Assembly (NCBI GenBank): GCA_017621495.1
Contig: JAGATB010000005.1
Coordinates: 30,778-94,777, forward strand
DNA: 64,000 nt
Direction: 5' to 3'
Origin: Clostridia bacterium
GTDB taxonomy: Bacteria > Bacillota > Clostridia > UMGS1810
The notes under the pieces were generated by a model. That model made no database searches. It saw only the letters and a list, made by a program, of their open reading frames with translations, and was not told the origin of the DNA. Positions 52,170-61,143 of this stretch are shown piece by piece. How positions within the stretch are numbered: the first letter of the stretch is position 1; every line of letters starts with the position of its first letter. The position numbers and the translations under genes are program-made.

Positions 52170-53708
52170 TTATTTTGCGTAGTTTACTGAGCGTGTTTCC
52201 CTGATTACATTTACTTTAATCTGACCGGGATACTCCAGCTCACTCTCTATCTTCTTAACAATATCGCGAGCAAGCAATACTGTTTCTTCATCTTTAACAG
52301 CGTCGGGCTTAACCATAATTCTGATTTCTCTGCCCGCCTGGATAGCGTAGGATTTCTCAACTCCGTGGAAGGAATCTGCAATAGCCTCCAGCTTCTCCAG
52401 TCTCTTAATATATGTTTCAAGGTTTTCTCTTCTGGCTCCGGGTCTTGCTGCGCTTATAGCATCGCAAGCCTGAACTATACATGCAATAATAGTGTTCGCT
52501 TCCACATCACCGTGGTGTGCCTGAATAGCGTGTATCACCTCAGCGGATTCACGGTATTTCTTGGCAATATCCACACCGATGTCCACATGCGAACCTTCAA
52601 TCTCGTGGTCAACGGATTTACCGATATCGTGAAGGAGTCCTGCCCTCTTGGCAGTCTTGACATCCACACCAAGCTCACCTGCCATAATACCTGCAAGGTT
52701 TGCTACCTCGGTGGAGTGCTTGAGTACATTCTGACCGTAGCTTGTACGATACTTCATCCTACCCAACAGCTTGATAAGCTCGGGGTGCAAGCCGTGAACA
52801 CCTGTATCAAAGGTTGCCTGCTCACCCTCCTGCTTGATGATTGCTTCAATTTCTTTTCTTGATTTCTCAACTGTCTCTTCAATTCTGGCAGGGTGAATTC
52901 TGCCGTCAACAATGAGTTTTTCAAGTGCCATTCTGGCGATTTCTCTTCTTACCGGGTCAAATCCCGAGAGAACTACCGCCTCCGGCGTATCGTCAATAAT
53001 CAAATCAATACCGGTAGCAGTTTCCAGTGCACGAATGTTTCTGCCCTCTCTACCGATAATTCTACCCTTCATTTCATCGTTGGGAAGTGCCACAACGGAT
53101 ACCGTAGCTTCTGCCACGTGGTCTGCTGCACACTTCTGAATTGCTGTGCTGATGATGCTCTTAGCCTTTTTATCGGCTTCTTCTTTTGCCTGCGCTTCAA
53201 TATCTTTAATCATGATCGCGGCTTCATGTCTTACTTCGGACTCTATGTTCTTAAGAAGGTAAGATTTTGCTTCTTCAACCGAAAGTCCGGATATTCTTTC
53301 CAGGATTTCCAGCTGTGCATTCTTAACCTTTAATGTCTCTTCCTTAAGTACATCTACTTCTTTGAGCTTTTTATTAAGTTGCTCATCTTTCTTTTCGAGA
53401 GAATCGGCTTTCTTATCAAGCGATTCTTCTTTTTGCTGAACACGTCTTTCCTGACGGTTCATCTCGGACCTTCTGTCCTTGATTTCTCTTTCAAACTCTG
53501 TTCTGCTCTTATGGATTTCGTCCTTAGCTTCGAGCAAAGCTTCTTTCTTTTTGGTTTCTGCTGTTTTTTTGCCTTCTTCTATAATCTGCTTGGCCTTTTC
53601 TTCAGCTCCGCCTATTTTACTCTCCGCAATCATCTTTCTGCAGAAAAAACCTATCGCAAATCCTGCAATTAATGCGACAACTGCGGCGATTATTGTAATA
53701 ATTATCAT
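52170..53708 (-). CDS. rny: Ribonuclease Y
   Basis: 512 residues. An N-terminal membrane helix ([20 protein letters not shown]) and a long charged coiled coil (about 30-200). The KH domain has [17 protein letters not shown]. The HD domain has [10 protein letters not shown] and [18 protein letters not shown], with the catalytic His-Asp pair. RNase Y is the main membrane-anchored endoribonuclease of many Firmicutes and starts mRNA decay. The start is ATG 53708; the AGGAGG site is about 14 bases away, longer than usual. A structured 5' leader precedes it. Confidence 0.95.
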   Translation of the reverse strand: MIIITIIAAVVALIAGFAIGFFCRKMIAESKIGGAEEKAKQIIEEGKKTAETKKKEALLEAKDEIHKSRTEFEREIKDRRSEMNRQERRVQQKEESLDKKADSLEKKDEQLNKKLKEVDVLKEETLKVKNAQLEILERISGLSVEEAKSYLLKNIESEVRHEAAIMIKDIEAQAKEEADKKAKSIISTAIQKCAADHVAEATVSVVALPNDEMKGRIIGREGRNIRALETATGIDLIIDDTPEAVVLSGFDPVRREIARMALEKLIVDGRIHPARIEETVEKSRKEIEAIIKQEGEQATFDTGVHGLHPELIKLLGRMKYRTSYGQNVLKHSTEVANLAGIMAGELGVDVKTAKRAGLLHDIGKSVDHEIEGSHVDIGVDIAKKYRESAEVIHAIQAHHGDVEANTIIACIVQACDAISAARPGARRENLETYIKRLEKLEAIADSFHGVEKSYAIQAGREIRIMVKPDAVKDEETVLLARDIVKKIESELEYPGQIKVNVIRETRSVNYAK

Positions 53709-53774
53709 AAAGAACCATTTAACCTCCTTTTCTAAGTATTTTTATTGCGTTAATTTCAAAGAACCTTAAAACTA

Positions 53775-53849
53775 TGGGTTATATGTGAATTTATATAAAT
53801 ACCTTGAAAAAGTCGTAAAGTGGTATTTAATACAAAACAACATAACCCA
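53775..53849 (-). promoter_or_regulatory. Structured 5' leader of rny
   Basis: The outer stem TGGGTTAT / ATAACCCA joins 53775-53782 to 53842-53849; the inner stem is AAATACC / GGTATTT (53797-53803 with 53822-53828). The outer stem's 5' strand is predicted to start at the transcription start, so the mRNA 5' end would be base-paired. Confidence 0.5.
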
Positions 53850-53855
53850 ATGTAT

Positions 53856-53884
53856 ATTTTATAATATTTTTGCATATATGTCAA
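53856..53884 (-). promoter_or_regulatory. Sigma-A promoter of rny
   Basis: On the minus strand: TTGACA, a 17-bp spacer, TAAAAT. Confidence 0.8.
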
Positions 53885-53925
53885 CTGAAAATTAGCAAAA
53901 AAATCTTATTTTTTCATTTTATTTA

Positions 53926-53954
53926 TTGAATAATTAAAAAAATTATGGTAAAAT
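53926..53954 (+). promoter_or_regulatory. Promoter of the LysR gene
   Basis: TTGAAT, a 17-bp spacer, TAAAAT. It is divergent from the rny promoter, with about 40 bp between them. Confidence 0.65.
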
Positions 53955-53988
53955 AGTAATAATTAATACATAAGGGAGGTAACATGTC

Positions 53989-54912
53989 TTGAATATCCTT
54001 CACCTCAAATACGCAGTTGAGATAGAAAAAACCAAATCCATAAGCCAGGCTGCCAAGAACCTTTATATGGCTCAGCCAAATCTGAGCCGTGCTATAAAAG
54101 AGCTTGAAGAAAAACTCGGAATCACTATTTTTGACAGGACCACCAAGGGTATATCCATTACACCCAAGGGTCAGGAGTTTTTAAACTACTCCAAAAAGAT
54201 ACTCAAGCAAATAGATGATATAGAAAACATGTTTACCGAGAATTATAACGATAAGCAGCACTTTTCCGTATCGGTGCCCCGTGCAAGCTATATATCGCAC
54301 GCCTTCAGCAGATTTGTAAGCTGCATTTCCAGAGACATGCCTATAGAAATCTTTTATAAAGAAACCAATTCCAACCGTGCCATAAGCAACATTCTAAAAG
54401 CGGACTACAAGCTGGGAATAATACGTTATGCCAAAAATTATGATAAATACTTCAAAGAGATGCTTACCGAGAAGGGGCTCTCATACGAGACCATCACGGA
54501 ATTTACCTACGTGCTCTCCATGTCGGCAGAGAGCCCCCTTGCAAAGCTTAATGAGATAACCTTTGATGACCTGGAAAATTTTGTAGAGATAGCCCATGCA
54601 GACCCGTATGTGCCCTCACTGCCCCTTGCCACAGTGCGTAAGGAGGAGCTCCCGGACAACATCAATAAGAGAATATTCGTATACGAGAGAGCCAGCCAGT
54701 ATGAACTGCTCAGCACCAACCCGGACACATTTATGTGGGTGTCGCCCACTCCCGAAGATTTGCTGAAAAAGTACAACCTGGTGCAAAAGAAGTGCAAAGC
54801 AAATACTAAAGTATACAAAGACGTGCTCATATATAAAAACGGATATCACTTAAGTGAACTGGACAATATCTTCATAACAGAGCTTTGCAACGCAAAACGT
54901 AAATATATATAA
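53989..54912 (+). CDS. LysR-family transcriptional regulator
   Basis: 307 residues from TTG 53989, with GGGAGGT eight bases upstream; a nearby ATG is out of frame and stops at once. The N-terminal winged helix has SISQAAKNLYMAQPNLSRAI, then KELEEKLGITIFDRTTKGIS and a linker helix. The C-terminal LysR substrate-binding domain (about 90-300) follows. The co-inducer and targets are unknown. It is divergent from rny and precedes the rex-adhE unit, which could be a target. A hairpin follows the stop. Confidence 0.88.
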   Translation: MNILHLKYAVEIEKTKSISQAAKNLYMAQPNLSRAIKELEEKLGITIFDRTTKGISITPKGQEFLNYSKKILKQIDDIENMFTENYNDKQHFSVSVPRASYISHAFSRFVSCISRDMPIEIFYKETNSNRAISNILKADYKLGIIRYAKNYDKYFKEMLTEKGLSYETITEFTYVLSMSAESPLAKLNEITFDDLENFVEIAHADPYVPSLPLATVRKEELPDNINKRIFVYERASQYELLSTNPDTFMWVSPTPEDLLKKYNLVQKKCKANTKVYKDVLIYKNGYHLSELDNIFITELCNAKRKYI

Positions 54913-54923
54913 ATGTATTGGTT

Positions 54924-54971
54924 AATATCCATAACCGTCAGCCTGTGTAGGGCTTTCGTGTTATGGATATT
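54924..54971 (+). terminator. Hairpin after the LysR gene
   Basis: AATATCCATAAC / GTTATGGATATT, a 12-bp stem enclosing a smaller AGCC/GGCT stem. The 3' strand abuts the Rex-like site. Confidence 0.6.
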
Positions 54972-54987
54972 GTTATATCGATAAAAA
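54970..54987. promoter_or_regulatory. Candidate Rex operator
   Basis: TTGTTATATCGATAAAAA matches 11 of 14 fixed positions of the clostridial Rex consensus TTGTTAA-N4-TTAACAA. It lies 25 bp upstream of the -35 of the rex-adhE promoter. An imperfect second half makes this tentative. Confidence 0.45.
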
Positions 54988-55011
54988 TATATCTATATAT
55001 TTTAAATATAT

Positions 55012-55041
55012 TTTACAATATATGACCTTTTGTGATAAAAT
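55012..55041 (+). promoter_or_regulatory. Promoter of the rex-adhE-hydrogenase unit
   Basis: TTTACA, an 18-bp spacer, TAAAAT; the rex start lies 40 bp downstream. Confidence 0.65.
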
Positions 55042-55080
55042 GATAAGCGTAGTAAGAATTAAGCTCAAAGGAGGTATGAT

Positions 55081-55719
55081 ATGTCAGGACTTAAAATTTC
55101 AAAAGCATCACTTGCCAGACTGCCTATATATCTGGATTGTCTGAAGTCTCTGCCCCACTCGGCAGGCGAATACACCTCAGCTGCACAGATAGCATCAGCA
55201 CTGAAGCTTGGCGAAATACAAGTTCGTAAAGATTTAGCGGCTGTATCTCAAGGCGGCAAACCTCGCATAGGATATAAGACAGAGTCGCTTATAAATGACA
55301 TTGAAAGCTACCTTGGCTACAACAAGACAATAAACGCCGTTCTCGTAGGCGCGGGGAAACTTGGCAAGGCGCTTCTGGAGTATAGCAGGTTTTCAGAATA
55401 CGGTCTCGATATCGTAGCGGCGTTTGATATATCCGAGGATAACCTTGGAAGCGCAAACAACGGAAAAATAATATATCACTTAGATAATTTTTCCGAAATC
55501 TGCAAAAATTGCAACGCACAGATAGGTATAATTACCGTACCCTGTGCAAGCGCTCAGGATGTGTGCAGCCTGATGGTTGAAAGCGGAATCAAAGCCATAT
55601 GGAACTTCGCTTCATCACATCTTGATGTACCCGAAGATGTATGGGTACAAAATGAAAATATGGCGGCGTCGGTAGCTCTGTTGTCAGGGCACCTGACAAA
55701 CAACCAAAAAATTCTGTAA
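55081..55719 (+). CDS. rex: Redox-sensing transcriptional repressor Rex
   Basis: 212 residues. The N-terminal winged helix has ISKASLARLPIYLDCL and ALKLGEIQVRKDLAAVSQ. The Rossmann NADH-binding motif is AVLVGAGKLGKALLEY. The C-terminal swap helix ends VALLSGHLTNNQK. Rex represses fermentation genes when NAD+ is high and lets go when NADH rises. AdhE is a known Rex target and follows 13 bp after the stop. RBS AAAGGAGG before ATG 55081. Confidence 0.95.
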   Translation: MSGLKISKASLARLPIYLDCLKSLPHSAGEYTSAAQIASALKLGEIQVRKDLAAVSQGGKPRIGYKTESLINDIESYLGYNKTINAVLVGAGKLGKALLEYSRFSEYGLDIVAAFDISEDNLGSANNGKIIYHLDNFSEICKNCNAQIGIITVPCASAQDVCSLMVESGIKAIWNFASSHLDVPEDVWVQNENMAASVALLSGHLTNNQKIL

Positions 55720-55732
55720 AGGAGAATCAGTA

Positions 55733-58351
55733 ATGAGCAACAAAGTTTATGAAATTGTAGACGCACCCGAAAAGCTGGAAGCTAAAATCGCAAGCGTCAG
55801 AGAGGCACAGAAGATTTTTGCCACCTACACACAGGAGCAGGTTGACAAGATTTTTCTGGCGGCTGCAAGTGCGGCAAACAAGGCAAGAATTGAGCTTGCC
55901 AAGATGGCTGTAGAAGAAACAGGCATGGGTATAGTAGAAGATAAGGTTATAAAGAACCACTACGCTTCCGAATATATCTACAATGCTTACAAAGACACCA
56001 AGACATGCGGTGTTATAGAAGAAGATGCCTCCTACGGTATCAAGAAGATTGCAGAGCCTATAGGTCTTATAGCTGCGGTTATACCTACAACTAACCCCAC
56101 ATCCACTGCTATATTCAAGACACTTATCTCGCTTAAGACCAGAAACGGTATTATCATAAGCCCCCACCCCAGAGCAAAGAACAGCACAATTGCCGCTTCT
56201 AAGATTGTCCTGGAAGCAGCAGTAGCAGCAGGTGCTCCGGAGGGTATCATAGGCTGGATTGACGTACCCAGTCTTGAGATGACTAACTTAATAATGAAGG
56301 AAGCTGACACAATCCTGGCCACAGGCGGCCCCGGCATGGTTAAGGCAGCATACTCCAGCGGTAAGCCCGCACTGGGTGTAGGAGCAGGTAACACCCCGGC
56401 TATCATCGACGAAAGTGCAGACATCGTGCTGGCAGTAAGCTCCATCATACACTCCAAGACATTTGACAACGGTATGATTTGTGCTTCCGAACAGTCTGTA
56501 ATCGTTCCTTCATCCATATATGCAAAGGTTAAGAAGGAATTCCAGACACGAGGCTGTTATTTCTTAACAGCAGAAGAAACCGAAAAGGTTCGTAAGACAA
56601 TCATCATAAACGGTGCATTAAATGCCAAGATAGTGGGTCAGAGTGCACACAAGATTGCCGCTTTGGCAGGTGTAGACGTACCGGAAAAGACAAAGATTAT
56701 AATCGGCGAAGTAGAGAGTGTAGACCTCTCTGAGGAATTCGCTCATGAAAAGCTCTCCCCCGTACTCGCTATGTACAAGGTTAAGGACTTTAGCGAAGCT
56801 CTCGCCAAGGCAGAAGTACTGGTTGCAGACGGCGGCTACGGCCACACATCTTCACTGTATATAAACACAACCACCGAAAAGGAAAAAATGGCAGAGCACG
56901 CTGCAAGGATGAAAACCTGCCGTATAGTAATAAACACTCCTTCATCCCACGGCGGTATAGGCGACCTCTACAACTTCAGACTTGCTCCCTCGCTGACACT
57001 TGGCTGCGGTTCCTGGGGCGGTAACTCCGTATCTGAGAACGTAGGAGTAAAGCACTTAATCAATATCAAAACTGTTGCCGAGAGGAGAGAGAATATGCTT
57101 TGGTTCAGAGCACCCGAAAAGATTTATATTAAGAAGGGCTGTCTGCCTGTTGCTCTTGATGAACTTAAAAACGTAATGAACAAAAAGAGAGCCTTCATAG
57201 TAACAGATACCTTCCTTTATGAGAACGGATATACGAAATGCATCACAGATAAGCTGGATGAAATGGGTATAGCGCACTCCACATTCTTCAACGTAGCTCC
57301 CGACCCCACACTTGCCTGCGCTAAGGAAGGTGCTGAGCAGATGAGAGCCTTCAAGCCCGATACTATCATAGCACTGGGCGGCGGTTCTGCTATGGACGCT
57401 GCTAAGATTATGTGGGTGATGTATGAGCATCCCGAAGCCGACTTCATGGATATGGCTATGAGATTTATAGATATCAGAAAGAGAGTATACACCTTCCCCA
57501 AAATGGGTGAAAAGGCATACTTCATAGCTATCCCCACATCTGCAGGTACAGGCTCCGAGGTAACTCCCTTTGCAGTTATCACAGATGAACAGACCGGAGT
57601 TAAATATCCGCTGGCAGACTACGAGCTCCTGCCCAACATGGCTATAGTTGACACAGACCTCCACATGTCTGCTCCCAAGGGTCTCACAGCAGCATCCGGT
57701 ATAGATGCTGTAACCCACGCTCTCGAAGCTTATGCTTCCATGCTGGCTACAGATTACACAGACGGCTTGGCACTGCGCTCACTGAAGATGGTATTTGAAT
57801 ACCTCCCCAGAGCTTATGACAACGGTCTCACAGATGTAGAAGCACGTGAAAAGATGGCTAATGCAGCTACAATGGCAGGTATGGCGTTTGCTAACGCATT
57901 CCTGGGTGTATGCCACTCTATGGCTCATAAGCTGGGTGCATTCCACCACCTGCCCCACGGTGTGGCAAATGCCCTCATGATAGACGAAGTATTGAAGTTC
58001 AATGCAGAAGAATGCCCCGTAAAGATGGGTACATTCTCTCAGTATGACCACCCACACACACTTGCAAGATATGCAGAAGTAGCTGACTACCTGGGTATCA
58101 AGGGTAAAAATAATGAAGAAAAGCTTGAAAACCTCATCAAAGCTCTCGATGAGCTCAAAGAAAAGGTTGGCATAAAGAAGACCATCAAAGAATACGGTAT
58201 TGATGAAAAGGTATTCCTGGATAACCTCGACGAAATGGTAGAACAGGCATTTGATGACCAGTGCACCGGTGCTAACCCCAGATATCCGCTTATGAGTGAA
58301 ATCAAGCAGATGTATCTCAATTCATATTACGGTAAAAATGAACGCGTGTGA
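55733..58351 (+). CDS. adhE: Bifunctional acetaldehyde-CoA/alcohol dehydrogenase
   Basis: 872 residues, full length. The N-terminal aldehyde dehydrogenase domain has PTTNPTSTAIFKTLISLKTR and the catalytic Cys250 in DNGMICASEQSV. The C-terminal iron-dependent alcohol dehydrogenase has GGGSAMDAAKIMWV, IDAVTHALEAY and the metal-binding GVCHSMAHKLGAF and HHLPHGVANA. It reduces acetyl-CoA to ethanol via acetaldehyde with two NADH and forms spirosome filaments. It is under Rex control by position. RBS AAAGGAGAA. Confidence 0.97.
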   Translation: MSNKVYEIVDAPEKLEAKIASVREAQKIFATYTQEQVDKIFLAAASAANKARIELAKMAVEETGMGIVEDKVIKNHYASEYIYNAYKDTKTCGVIEEDASYGIKKIAEPIGLIAAVIPTTNPTSTAIFKTLISLKTRNGIIISPHPRAKNSTIAASKIVLEAAVAAGAPEGIIGWIDVPSLEMTNLIMKEADTILATGGPGMVKAAYSSGKPALGVGAGNTPAIIDESADIVLAVSSIIHSKTFDNGMICASEQSVIVPSSIYAKVKKEFQTRGCYFLTAEETEKVRKTIIINGALNAKIVGQSAHKIAALAGVDVPEKTKIIIGEVESVDLSEEFAHEKLSPVLAMYKVKDFSEALAKAEVLVADGGYGHTSSLYINTTTEKEKMAEHAARMKTCRIVINTPSSHGGIGDLYNFRLAPSLTLGCGSWGGNSVSENVGVKHLINIKTVAERRENMLWFRAPEKIYIKKGCLPVALDELKNVMNKKRAFIVTDTFLYENGYTKCITDKLDEMGIAHSTFFNVAPDPTLACAKEGAEQMRAFKPDTIIALGGGSAMDAAKIMWVMYEHPEADFMDMAMRFIDIRKRVYTFPKMGEKAYFIAIPTSAGTGSEVTPFAVITDEQTGVKYPLADYELLPNMAIVDTDLHMSAPKGLTAASGIDAVTHALEAYASMLATDYTDGLALRSLKMVFEYLPRAYDNGLTDVEAREKMANAATMAGMAFANAFLGVCHSMAHKLGAFHHLPHGVANALMIDEVLKFNAEECPVKMGTFSQYDHPHTLARYAEVADYLGIKGKNNEEKLENLIKALDELKEKVGIKKTIKEYGIDEKVFLDNLDEMVEQAFDDQCTGANPRYPLMSEIKQMYLNSYYGKNERV

Positions 58352-58364
58352 GGAGGAAAAGTAA

Positions 58365-59114
58365 ATGAAACTTGATAAGATTATTGCAGTAAGAACCAAT
58401 AAGACAGTATATCGCGAAGGCGACAATGCTGTGAAGGTTTTTGACAAGGAATTCTCCAAGGCTGATGTACTCAACGAAGCATTAAATCAGGCTCGTATAG
58501 AGGAAACCGGCATCAATATTCCCAAAATAAAGGAAGTTACCGTTATAGACGGCAACTGGGCTATTGTATCCGAATATATAGAAGGCAAGACCCTGGCACA
58601 GCTCATGCAGGAGAACCCCGACAAATATGACGAATATCTTGAAATGTTTGTGGACCTTCAGTTGGAAATCCACAAGCACAAGGCACCTCTGCTCAACAAA
58701 CTCAAGGATAAAATGAACAGAAAGATTTCCGAAGCAGAACTGGACGCTACCACAAGATATGAGCTCCACACACGTCTGGACTCCATGCCCAAGCACAACA
58801 AGGTGTGCCACGGTGACTTCAACCCCAGTAACGTTATCGTAAGCACAGACGGCACCCTCTACGTGCTCGACTGGTCTCATGCAACTCAGGGTAATGCTTC
58901 CGCTGACGTAGCAAGAACCTACCTCCTCTTCTGGCTGAGCGGCGATATCGACGGTGCCAAGAAGTATCTGGACCTCTTCTGCAAGAAGAGCGACACAGCT
59001 AAGCAATACGTGCAGAAGTGGATGCCGATTGTAGCTGCATCACAGTCCGTTAAGGGCAAACCCGAGGAAAGAGAATTCCTGCTTTCTTGGGTAGACGTAG
59101 TAGATTACGAATAA
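58365..59114 (+). CDS. APH/choline-kinase-fold phosphotransferase
   Basis: 249 residues with a protein-kinase-like fold. The N-lobe has KTVYREGDNAVKVFDKEFSK; the hinge has VSEYIEGKTLAQLM; the catalytic loop is VCHGDFNPSNVIV with Asp and Asn; the metal-binding Asp is in YVLDWSHATQGN. This family phosphorylates small molecules (aminoglycosides, choline, sugars) or, rarely, proteins. Its place between adhE and a redox-sensing hydrogenase, with a PP2C-type phosphatase downstream, is unusual. I remember a similar order near rex-adhE in Clostridium thermocellum. The substrate is unknown. Confidence 0.8.
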   Translation: MKLDKIIAVRTNKTVYREGDNAVKVFDKEFSKADVLNEALNQARIEETGINIPKIKEVTVIDGNWAIVSEYIEGKTLAQLMQENPDKYDEYLEMFVDLQLEIHKHKAPLLNKLKDKMNRKISEAELDATTRYELHTRLDSMPKHNKVCHGDFNPSNVIVSTDGTLYVLDWSHATQGNASADVARTYLLFWLSGDIDGAKKYLDLFCKKSDTAKQYVQKWMPIVAASQSVKGKPEEREFLLSWVDVVDYE

Positions 59115-59131
59115 TAAGGAGAAAAACTGAC

Positions 59132-59374
59132 ATGAAAATTACAGTATGTATCGGCAGCTCCTGCCATTTGAAAGGTTCCAGACAGGTAGTTGAACAGCTT
59201 CAGTATCTCATATCAGAAAACAATTTAAAAGATAAGGTAGACTTGGGCGGAACCTTTTGCATGGGTGACTGCCAGAATGGCGTGTGCGTAAAGATAGACG
59301 ACAAGGCGTACTCCGTGGATCCCGACACTACCAATGAATTCTTTAAAACCGAAGTTTTGGCTAAAATAAGCTGA
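59132..59374 (+). CDS. [2Fe-2S] ferredoxin-like protein (NuoE-type thioredoxin fold)
   Basis: 80 residues from ATG 59132; a longer in-frame version starts inside the kinase gene. Four cysteines sit in VCIGSSCHLKGS and GTFCMGDCQNGVC, the spacing of thioredoxin-like [2Fe-2S] ferredoxins that feed hydrogenases or Complex I-type enzymes. It begins 17 bp after the kinase stop. It probably carries electrons to or from the two hydrogenase-like proteins that follow. A terminator-like hairpin separates it from them. Confidence 0.88.
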   Translation: MKITVCIGSSCHLKGSRQVVEQLQYLISENNLKDKVDLGGTFCMGDCQNGVCVKIDDKAYSVDPDTTNEFFKTEVLAKIS

Positions 59375-59401
59375 CACTTCCGGTACAGCATACAATAAAT
59401 T

Positions 59402-59442
59402 AAAGGATTCGGATACAAAATGTTCGAATCCTTTTATTTTTT
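59402..59442 (+). terminator. Internal terminator/attenuator before the sensory hydrogenase
   Basis: AAAGGATTCG / CGAATCCTTT with a 13-base loop, then TATTTTTT. It lies between the ferredoxin and hydrogenase frames; with a good ribosome site right after, partial read-through is likely. Confidence 0.7.
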
Positions 59443-59466
59443 CCAAAAATAACGGAGGAAGCAAAA

Positions 59467-61143
59467 ATGGCTGAATGGCTTAAATTAAAAAAATCGAACT
59501 GTAAAAACTGTTATAAATGCATCCGTCATTGCCCGGTGAAATCCATAAAATTCTCCGGTAATCAGGCACATATAGTAGGAAATGAATGTATTCTCTGCGG
59601 TCAGTGCTTTGTGGTCTGTCCCCAAAATGCAAAGGAAATTGTAGATATGACGGAGAAAGCTAAGGTACTCATACAGACAGGCGCTCCGGTAATTGCCAGC
59701 ATAGCACCTTCCTTCGTGGCAAACTACGAAGGGGTAGGCATAGACTCCATGAGGGAAGCACTACGTAAGCTCGGATTTGCCGATGCAGAGGAAACTGCCC
59801 TGGGTGCCACAACAGTAAAAAATGAATATCACAGAATGCTTAGTGAGGAAAAACGAGATGTACTCATATCCTCCTGTTGCCATTCAGTGAATCTGCTCAT
59901 ACAGAAATACTTTCCAAATGAGCTCAAATACCTTGCCGACACACTCTCACCCATGCAGGCTCACTGCATGGATATAAAGAAACGATATCCCGATGCCAAA
60001 ACCGTATTTATAGGTCCCTGTGTTGCAAAAAAAGATGAGGCTGATTACTACGAAGGCTATGTAGATGCAGTGCTCACCTTTGAGGAACTCACCGAATGGC
60101 TTAAGGAAGCAGGTATAGAGCCGGAAAAGAAGCTTGATTCAACCAACGAAAGCCGCACAAGACTCTTCCCCACTGCAGGCGGTGTGCTGAACTCCATGAC
60201 CGAGAGAGTCTCGGGATATACATACCTTGCCATAGACGGAGTGGAAAACTGTATAGCAGCATTAAAGGAAATAGAAAACGGCGATATACACAACTGCTTC
60301 ATAGAGATGTCCGCATGTCACGGCAGCTGCATCGGCGGCCCGGTAATGGAAAAAAGCCACAAGCAACCGCTCAAAGAATACCGTGCCATCACCCGTTACG
60401 CAGGTGACAAGGATTTCGATGTAGCACCCGCAGACACCAAGGAGCTGTACAAGCACTTGGAAGCAATAGGCAAAAAGCTGGCAATGCCCGACGAAAGCCA
60501 AATAGCAGAAGTAATGCGTAAAATGGGAAAAATAAAGCCCGAGGACGAGCTCAACTGCGGTTCCTGCGGATACAACACATGCCGCGAAAAGGCCATTGCC
60601 ATATTCCAGGGCAAGGCCGAGATTTCAATGTGCATACCATACCTTAAGGAAAAAGCAGAAAGCTTCTCGGATAATATAGTAAACAACACACCCAACGGAA
60701 TTATAGTATTAAATGAAGACCTTGAAGTTCAGAAAATAAATAAATCTGCAAGAAACATCATGAATATACGTTCTGCAAATGACGTACTGGGCGAACCTGT
60801 AATACGCATACTTGACCCCGTGGTGTTCAACTCAGTACTTACCACCGGCAGAAATGTACGCGACAAGCGTGTATACCTTGCGGAATATCAGAAATATGTA
60901 GAGCAGACTATCCTCTATGATAAAGACTACCACATGCTCATATGTATAATGCGCGATATCACAAGCGAAGAAGAAGCCAAGAGCCAAAAGGAAAGTCTAA
61001 GTCTGCAGACCGTGGAAATTGCAGATAAGGTGGTAGACAAGCAGATGCGTATAGTGCAGGAAATTGCATCTCTACTCGGCGAAACCGCCGCTGAAACCAA
61101 GATAGCACTTACAAAATTAAAGGAGTCGATTTCCAATGAATGA
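59467..61143 (+). CDS. hydS: Sensory-type (group C) [FeFe] hydrogenase with PAS domain, HydS-like
   Basis: 558 residues. Two [4Fe-4S] ferredoxin motifs near the N-terminus (CKNCYKCIRHCP and CILCGQCFVVCP). The H-cluster domain has SSCCHSVN (Cys137, Cys138), GPCVAKKDE (Cys185) and SACHGSCIGGP (Cys284, Cys288). The second-sphere pattern is not the usual TSCCP of catalytic group A enzymes. A further cluster motif, CGSCGYNTCREKA, and a PAS-like domain (about 410-510) follow. Such PAS-linked group C enzymes are thought to sense H2 and regulate rather than make it. It overlaps the phosphatase gene by 8 bp. Confidence 0.85.
   Translation: MAEWLKLKKSNCKNCYKCIRHCPVKSIKFSGNQAHIVGNECILCGQCFVVCPQNAKEIVDMTEKAKVLIQTGAPVIASIAPSFVANYEGVGIDSMREALRKLGFADAEETALGATTVKNEYHRMLSEEKRDVLISSCCHSVNLLIQKYFPNELKYLADTLSPMQAHCMDIKKRYPDAKTVFIGPCVAKKDEADYYEGYVDAVLTFEELTEWLKEAGIEPEKKLDSTNESRTRLFPTAGGVLNSMTERVSGYTYLAIDGVENCIAALKEIENGDIHNCFIEMSACHGSCIGGPVMEKSHKQPLKEYRAITRYAGDKDFDVAPADTKELYKHLEAIGKKLAMPDESQIAEVMRKMGKIKPEDELNCGSCGYNTCREKAIAIFQGKAEISMCIPYLKEKAESFSDNIVNNTPNGIIVLNEDLEVQKINKSARNIMNIRSANDVLGEPVIRILDPVVFNSVLTTGRNVRDKRVYLAEYQKYVEQTILYDKDYHMLICIMRDITSEEEAKSQKESLSLQTVEIADKVVDKQMRIVQEIASLLGETAAETKIALTKLKESISNE

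Noticed and set aside
57056..57718. A 220-codon open frame antisense to adhE
   Set aside because: adhE is full-length and conserved across this region; the reverse frame shows no family features and no start signals.
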